Shown one piece after another: positions 59,765 to 64,000 of a DNA stretch of 64,000 bases; the first letter of the stretch is position 1, and every line of letters starts with the position of its first letter. Under the pieces are notes generated by a model. That model made no database searches. It saw only the letters and a program-made list of their open reading frames with translations, and had not been told where the DNA came from. The position numbers and the translations under genes are program-made. This DNA is from Burkholderiaceae bacterium (lineage in GTDB: Bacteria > Pseudomonadota > Gammaproteobacteria > Burkholderiales > Burkholderiaceae_F), in the NCBI GenBank assembly GCA_019236735.1, contig JAFAIM010000012.1, forward strand, positions 1 to 64,000. Direction: 5' to 3'.

Positions 59765-60600
59765 TCAGGAGTTTCCGGTCGCTGTCGCTGCCGAGATCAA
59801 TTTTTTCACTTCGGAAAAGGACATCGACACAGATGCCTTTGCGAGATCGCCGGCGGCGAGCTGGTCGGCCGCTAGCTTCAGATCGGTCATCACCCGAAGG
59901 TACAACGTCGAACCCATGCTCAGTCGCTTCACACCAGCCTTTTTGACGTCGTCCCAGGGGAGGGTTTCGTTCCAGGTCCCGACGACAAGGTTGACCGGCT
60001 TGGGCGCGACGGCTTTTACGATTGCGCGAACCGCATTCATATCCGGGGGGTAGGGAGCGTATAGGACATCGGCACCGACCTCGGCGAAAGCCGCCAAGCG
60101 TTTGATCGTGTCATCCAGATCGGGGCGGCCTTGAATGAAGTTATCGGTGCGGCCGGTCAGTACGATCCGACCCTTGGCGGCCTTGGCAGCAGCACGCACC
60201 CGTTCGACCGCCTCGTCGAACGGGCGAATCGGGCTCGCCGGGTCACCCGAGGTGTCCTCGATGCCGATTCCCGCAAGCCCGGCCTTGATCGCCGCGTTGA
60301 CTGTGGCGGCAACGTCGGCCGGCGTTGCACCGTAGCCGTCCTCGAAGTCCCCGTTGATCGGTAGATCGGTCAGCTTGCCCATCAGGGCAGCGTGATCCAG
60401 GTGCTCCTGCAGCGATACGGCGTGGCGGCCGTCGAGCCGGCCGAGAGATGAGGCGAGCGCTGCAGAGGAGGTTCCGAGCGCTTTGAAACCGGCTTTCTTC
60501 AACAGCAGGGCCGAGAGGCCGTCCCAGCTGTTGGGCATGATGAATCCCTCCTTGTGCAGGCCGAGAAATCGTTCGTAGAGCTGCGGCTGAGTCGACAATG
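59765..60600 (-). CDS. Isocitrate lyase/PEP mutase-family protein
   Basis: NSWDGLSALLLKKAGFKALGTSSAALASSLG...LPINGDFEDGYG...GLAGIGIEDTSGDP...VLTGRTDNF. Start uncertain (MPNSW at about 60540, or upstream). Confidence 0.9.
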
Positions 60601-60683
60601 GTGCTCTCCCGTTGTGTGGTCGCGGTGGCGCTAATGAAGGCGGCAGAATAGGCTCATCTGGTGTTCCCGCACGCTTCAGTGCA

Positions 60684-61520
60684 CTAGTGTCTCGCCGAGG
60701 ATGCGGCCAAAAGCCTTGCGTGAAGGACCTCCGTTTCGTCGTCGACCGGATATATGCATTCGATCCGAATTTCCTGCGCGGCAATGATCTGGGGAGTTCC
60801 GACCGTTGTGATCAGCGAAAAATAATTCATCACCGCGCCGTCCTTGACGAAGCTCATCGGTATCATCGGCAGGTCGCGGGGCGTCTGTGAACCTCTCCAG
60901 TCCGACGGAACGTCCGGATAGGCGAGCAGGTCCGCCACCAAGTCCTTGGTCCTCTGATCGGCGACGTGACCTACCGCTTCCCGGTGGACGCGCTGGATCA
61001 AGCTGTTCGCCAGTGCTTCCCAGTTGGCGATGAACGGCCGCATTCCTTTCGGATCGAACATCAGATGAAGGATGTTGCGGGGGGAAGGCCTCGCGGACAT
61101 ATCGATGAAGCAGTTGAAGAAGCGCGCAGACGCGTTGTTCGTCAACAGGACGTTCCAATAGCGGTCCATCACGATCGCCGGATAGGGCTCGTGCTGGGCG
61201 AGCATCCTTTCCAGCGCGCGAGCGATGCTTTTCATCTCGCCCGAGTTCCACGCCGCCTCCGAATAGTGTGGCGCATATCCGGCGGCCAACAGCAGAAGGT
61301 TGCGCTCGCGCAGGGGAATTTCCAGCGCCTGGGCGATTCCCATCAGCGTCGAACGGCCGGGGACACTACGGCCGCTCTCGATGAAGCTGATCTGTCTCTG
61401 CGAAATCCCTGTGTCGAGCGAAATGTCCAGCTGGCTGCGGCCTCGAACCCCGCGCCATTGCTTGAGCAGGCCGCCCAGCTCGGTCTGTTGCTTATCCATG
61501 GAGATTCTCGATTGGCCCAT
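60684..61520 (-). CDS. XRE-family regulator with MmyB-like ligand-binding domain
   Basis: LGGLLKQWRGVRGRSQLDISLDTGISQRQISFIESGRSVPGRSTLMGIAQALEIPLRERNLLLLAAGYAP...PAIVMDRYWNVLLTNNASARFF. Confidence 0.92.
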   Translation of the reverse strand: MGQSRISMDKQQTELGGLLKQWRGVRGRSQLDISLDTGISQRQISFIESGRSVPGRSTLMGIAQALEIPLRERNLLLLAAGYAPHYSEAAWNSGEMKSIARALERMLAQHEPYPAIVMDRYWNVLLTNNASARFFNCFIDMSARPSPRNILHLMFDPKGMRPFIANWEALANSLIQRVHREAVGHVADQRTKDLVADLLAYPDVPSDWRGSQTPRDLPMIPMSFVKDGAVMNYFSLITTVGTPQIIAAQEIRIECIYPVDDETEVLHARLLAASSARH

Positions 61521-61573
61521 CGGCGTCCAAGAGCCTCCTGCGGTAAGCCGGAGGCCCTTGGATCACAGGCTGC

Positions 61574-62125
61574 TTATGTGGCGCTCCAGGTGTGCTCACG
61601 GAAGGCGGCTTCCAGGGGCGGCTGTGTGACGCTGCCCGTGTAGTTGGTGATGGTAGATGCCGCGACTACGGCGATCACCTCCAGCAAACGGGCCTTGTCG
61701 AAGCCGGCCTCCAGGAACCGGGACTTGTCCTGCTCGTCAAGCCGGCCGCGCTTCTCGATCAGGGTCCGCGCCAGTGTAGAAAGTGCCGCGTGCTTTGGAT
61801 CTTTTGGATTGCGGCGCTCACGGATCGCTTTGACATCCGCGGGATCCACGCCTGCCTTCAGTGCCAGGAAGCTGTGGAAAGCCACCGCCCAGGTGCTGGT
61901 GTTGGTCACCGCATTGGTGAGCAGCAGGACCTGGATCTGGTCTTCGGAAAAGCTGCCTCCGTGGACCTTCTGGAACAGCCCCACCAAGCTGCCGATGAGG
62001 ACCGGGGACGTGGACATGGTGCCGGCGATGTTCGGGATCATGCCAAAGGCGCCTTGCAGCGCCTCCAGCGACGGCTTGGAACCTTCGGGCGCGGTTTGGA
62101 TCGTGTGTACCGGAAACGTGGGCAT
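61574..62125 (-). CDS. Carboxymuconolactone-decarboxylase/AhpD-like protein
   Basis: LEALQGAFGMIPNIAGTMSTSPVLIGSLVGLFQKVHGGSFSEDQIQVLLLTNAVTNTSTWAVAFHSFLALKAGV; catalytic Cys pair of AhpD not present. Confidence 0.8.
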   Translation of the reverse strand: MPTFPVHTIQTAPEGSKPSLEALQGAFGMIPNIAGTMSTSPVLIGSLVGLFQKVHGGSFSEDQIQVLLLTNAVTNTSTWAVAFHSFLALKAGVDPADVKAIRERRNPKDPKHAALSTLARTLIEKRGRLDEQDKSRFLEAGFDKARLLEVIAVVAASTITNYTGSVTQPPLEAAFREHTWSAT

Positions 62126-62255
62126 TTTCGACCTCGCAGTAGTGGAAGTGGTTTGCGCTGGGCTGCAGGTGCAACCCCGCTGCGCGATCGAAATAATATG
62201 GATTGCCTGCGGGCCGGCAATTACATGCGATGTAATGGAGCGAAGGTCGTTAGAT

Positions 62256-63761
62256 CTATTCCCTCCAACGTCCGTAAAGAGTTGTGTCAATTGCGTCATG
62301 CAACAACGCCTCTCTCGCTGAGCGTTCCACTTCGGTTATCGCAGCGTCTCCCGGAAAGCGATACGCACCGATGACGACAGCATTTTCGACGCCTGCCACT
62401 ACCTTGCCGATGTATTGCTGAAAATCGGAACAAGACCTGGCGTTGTCCGCGGTGACTGTGTTCTTGAAGCCGGGCTGCTTGCCAAAGCATGCGTAGTATC
62501 GGGTCGCCATTTCGATCGTTTGTTGCTGGGCGCCCTGATAGCGATAGGGATCGTAGCCGGCACCGCGCAGGGTCTCTGCCGACGTATATAGCCAGCTCAG
62601 AGTACCCATCGGATAGCCTATGCCGGCCATTGCATGGGCATTTCGAAATCGATCGTTGATCTCCCCCGGGGCGACAACACTCGTGGAGTACGCCGGCCGG
62701 CTCTTCAACGGATCATCACTGGAATTCGGTGTGATGCGGAGCATGGGCTGGTCGTTGACACCGTAGATGACGTAGCTGAAAAGCTTCGTCCACGGCAGCT
62801 CCAGTTTGAACACCGTGTCGCCACCATGGAGCGCGGCCTCAAGTCTGCTCGAATCGTCCAATAGCCGTGCAATCGCGATGAGGGCGGCAAGATGGGATGC
62901 GAACTGATTGTTGTAAGTCTCGTCCCCATTTGTTTTGCCCGCGATGCTGTGGACGAATTCTTCATTCGACATCGTACGGATCGTCTCGTACATTCCTTGA
63001 TGAAAGAGATTGAGACGGGCCACTTCATCGGGGCTGAAAGCGCCGATTCCCTGCAGCAAATCCTGCGCCTGGACCGAATAGACCACGCCTCGTGAGATCT
63101 GGAGCGCATTGGCGATGGGCTGCGCCGGCTTGCCGTCCGCCTTGCAGTACTGTGCCGTGGACCGGCGGAAGGTTCCGGACGCGTCACGAAATCCGCGGTC
63201 GGCCCACGCGACAAGAATGCGCTTGGCCGCGCTTATCGCCTGATCGGCTGATGGAGCCGCGGCGGGAAGCGCGGCGCCAGCCTTGGCAAGTGCGGCGTAG
63301 AGAGCAAATTGCGCGGCCACCACGGCAACTCCGGCAGGCGGTGCGGCACCCGGGCGAACCTTCAATGCGGATACAAGATCCTGCTCGCTGGTTGTCTCGC
63401 CGGCATAACCCCTCGCACTTTCGATCGAAAACGCGTGAAGGTAGATATAGATGTCGCAACCGGAGTACGCCGCATCCCAATCGATCTTGCTGGCCAGGTG
63501 GGTTTTGACTGCAGTCGCCAATCTGGCGAAACTCCGCGCGGAGTACGAGGCTGGAACATTGATTCGCTGAGCTATATCCATTACGTCAGCCTGCGTCTCA
63601 AACACTCGCGGAAATTGTTTGGTGCTGACGTATTCGCCGGAGAGTCTGGGAAACCTGTCCGGCATCCGACGATTGCCTGAGGCTGCATGCGCGGCCTGTG
63701 GAATCAAGAGCAGACACATTAGGCTGGCAGTAAGTGCGCCTGCTGTCCAAGAGCGCGTCAC
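62256..63761 (-). CDS. Secreted alginate-lyase-like protein
   Basis: Signal peptide; alpha-toroid-like FPRVFETQADVMDIAQRI...YNNQFASHLAALIAIARLLDD pattern. Confidence 0.6.
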   Translation of the reverse strand: MTRSWTAGALTASLMCLLLIPQAAHAASGNRRMPDRFPRLSGEYVSTKQFPRVFETQADVMDIAQRINVPASYSARSFARLATAVKTHLASKIDWDAAYSGCDIYIYLHAFSIESARGYAGETTSEQDLVSALKVRPGAAPPAGVAVVAAQFALYAALAKAGAALPAAAPSADQAISAAKRILVAWADRGFRDASGTFRRSTAQYCKADGKPAQPIANALQISRGVVYSVQAQDLLQGIGAFSPDEVARLNLFHQGMYETIRTMSNEEFVHSIAGKTNGDETYNNQFASHLAALIAIARLLDDSSRLEAALHGGDTVFKLELPWTKLFSYVIYGVNDQPMLRITPNSSDDPLKSRPAYSTSVVAPGEINDRFRNAHAMAGIGYPMGTLSWLYTSAETLRGAGYDPYRYQGAQQQTIEMATRYYACFGKQPGFKNTVTADNARSCSDFQQYIGKVVAGVENAVVIGAYRFPGDAAITEVERSAREALLHDAIDTTLYGRWRE

Positions 63762-63767
63762 GAAGTC

Positions 63768-63998
63768 CTACTCCGCCTTTCTGAAGCCTACCCCGTCAGT
63801 CGTTGGAACGATTCTGTTTACGCACCAAGTTGGTATGGAATCTGCGCCACCCGTCATGAAGTACGGAATCCTGCCGGCGCCATGCCAAACCGTTCGACCA
63901 AACGCCACTGATCTGCCTGTCGGCCAGCCAGTAGCGGGGTCTATTTCGCCACTGCCGAGACTCCACTGGCCGGCTGGTGCCGTGAAATTGCTCCAATA
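63768..63998 (-). CDS. C-terminal fragment of an uncharacterised protein (runs off the right edge)
   Basis: Open frame ...YWSNFTAPAGQWSLGSGEIDPATGWPTGRSVAFGRTVWHGAGRIPYFMTGGADSIPTWCVNRIVPTTDGVGFRKAE*, 7 bp before the alginate-lyase-like gene; more protein-like than the track ORF 63796-63996. Confidence 0.45.
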   Translation of the reverse strand, partial: YWSNFTAPAGQWSLGSGEIDPATGWPTGRSVAFGRTVWHGAGRIPYFMTGGADSIPTWCVNRIVPTTDGVGFRKAE

Positions 63999-64000
63999 CG

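Noticed and set aside
63796-63996. 66-aa minus track ORF at the right edge
   Set aside because: Arg/Trp-rich; an adjacent frame (63768-63998) reads as a more plausible protein C-terminus.

Overview
This is a 64 kb, high-GC chromosomal window that looks like a Burkholderiales-type betaproteobacterium; that assignment rests on gene content and composition only. No rRNA, tRNA, CRISPR array or intact transposase was recognised. The first 18 kb is rich in metal-stress and envelope genes: a multicopper-oxidase-like N-terminus at the left edge, a SCO-family protein, an ECF sigma/anti-sigma pair preceded by two tiny related membrane proteins, an OmpR-type two-component system divergent from a His-rich Spy/CpxP-like protein, a CopG/PIN toxin-antitoxin pair, a bufferin-type RiPP cluster (Cys-rich BufA2-like precursor, DUF692/MNIO BufB, BufC) and a tripartite RND efflux system. 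The rest is largely ordinary: a Gld-type ABC system, ChaN, TMEM175, EgtD, gamma carbonic anhydrase, Pal, Ohr, an NHEJ operon (LigD, Ku, MerR-TPR), HD-GYP, PPK2, threonine aldolase, a TonB receptor divergent from a TPR-sulfotransferase, RtcB, HipBA, a MOSC-oxidoreductase and an alginate-lyase-like protein. The items most worth a second look are: (1) the bufferin RiPP cluster in its copper-themed neighbourhood; (2) an isolated nested Rz/Rz1 spanin-like gene pair at 44.4-44.96 kb with no other phage genes; (3) a 47-aa double-glycine-leader-like peptide at 38691, absent from the ORF track; (4) a 192-bp element with 21-bp perfect inverted repeats and internal palindromes, carried in frame in the 5' end of the efflux outer-membrane-factor gene; (5) the pair of tiny paralogous membrane proteins upstream of the ECF sigma gene. 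All family names come from reading the protein sequences; no database search was run.
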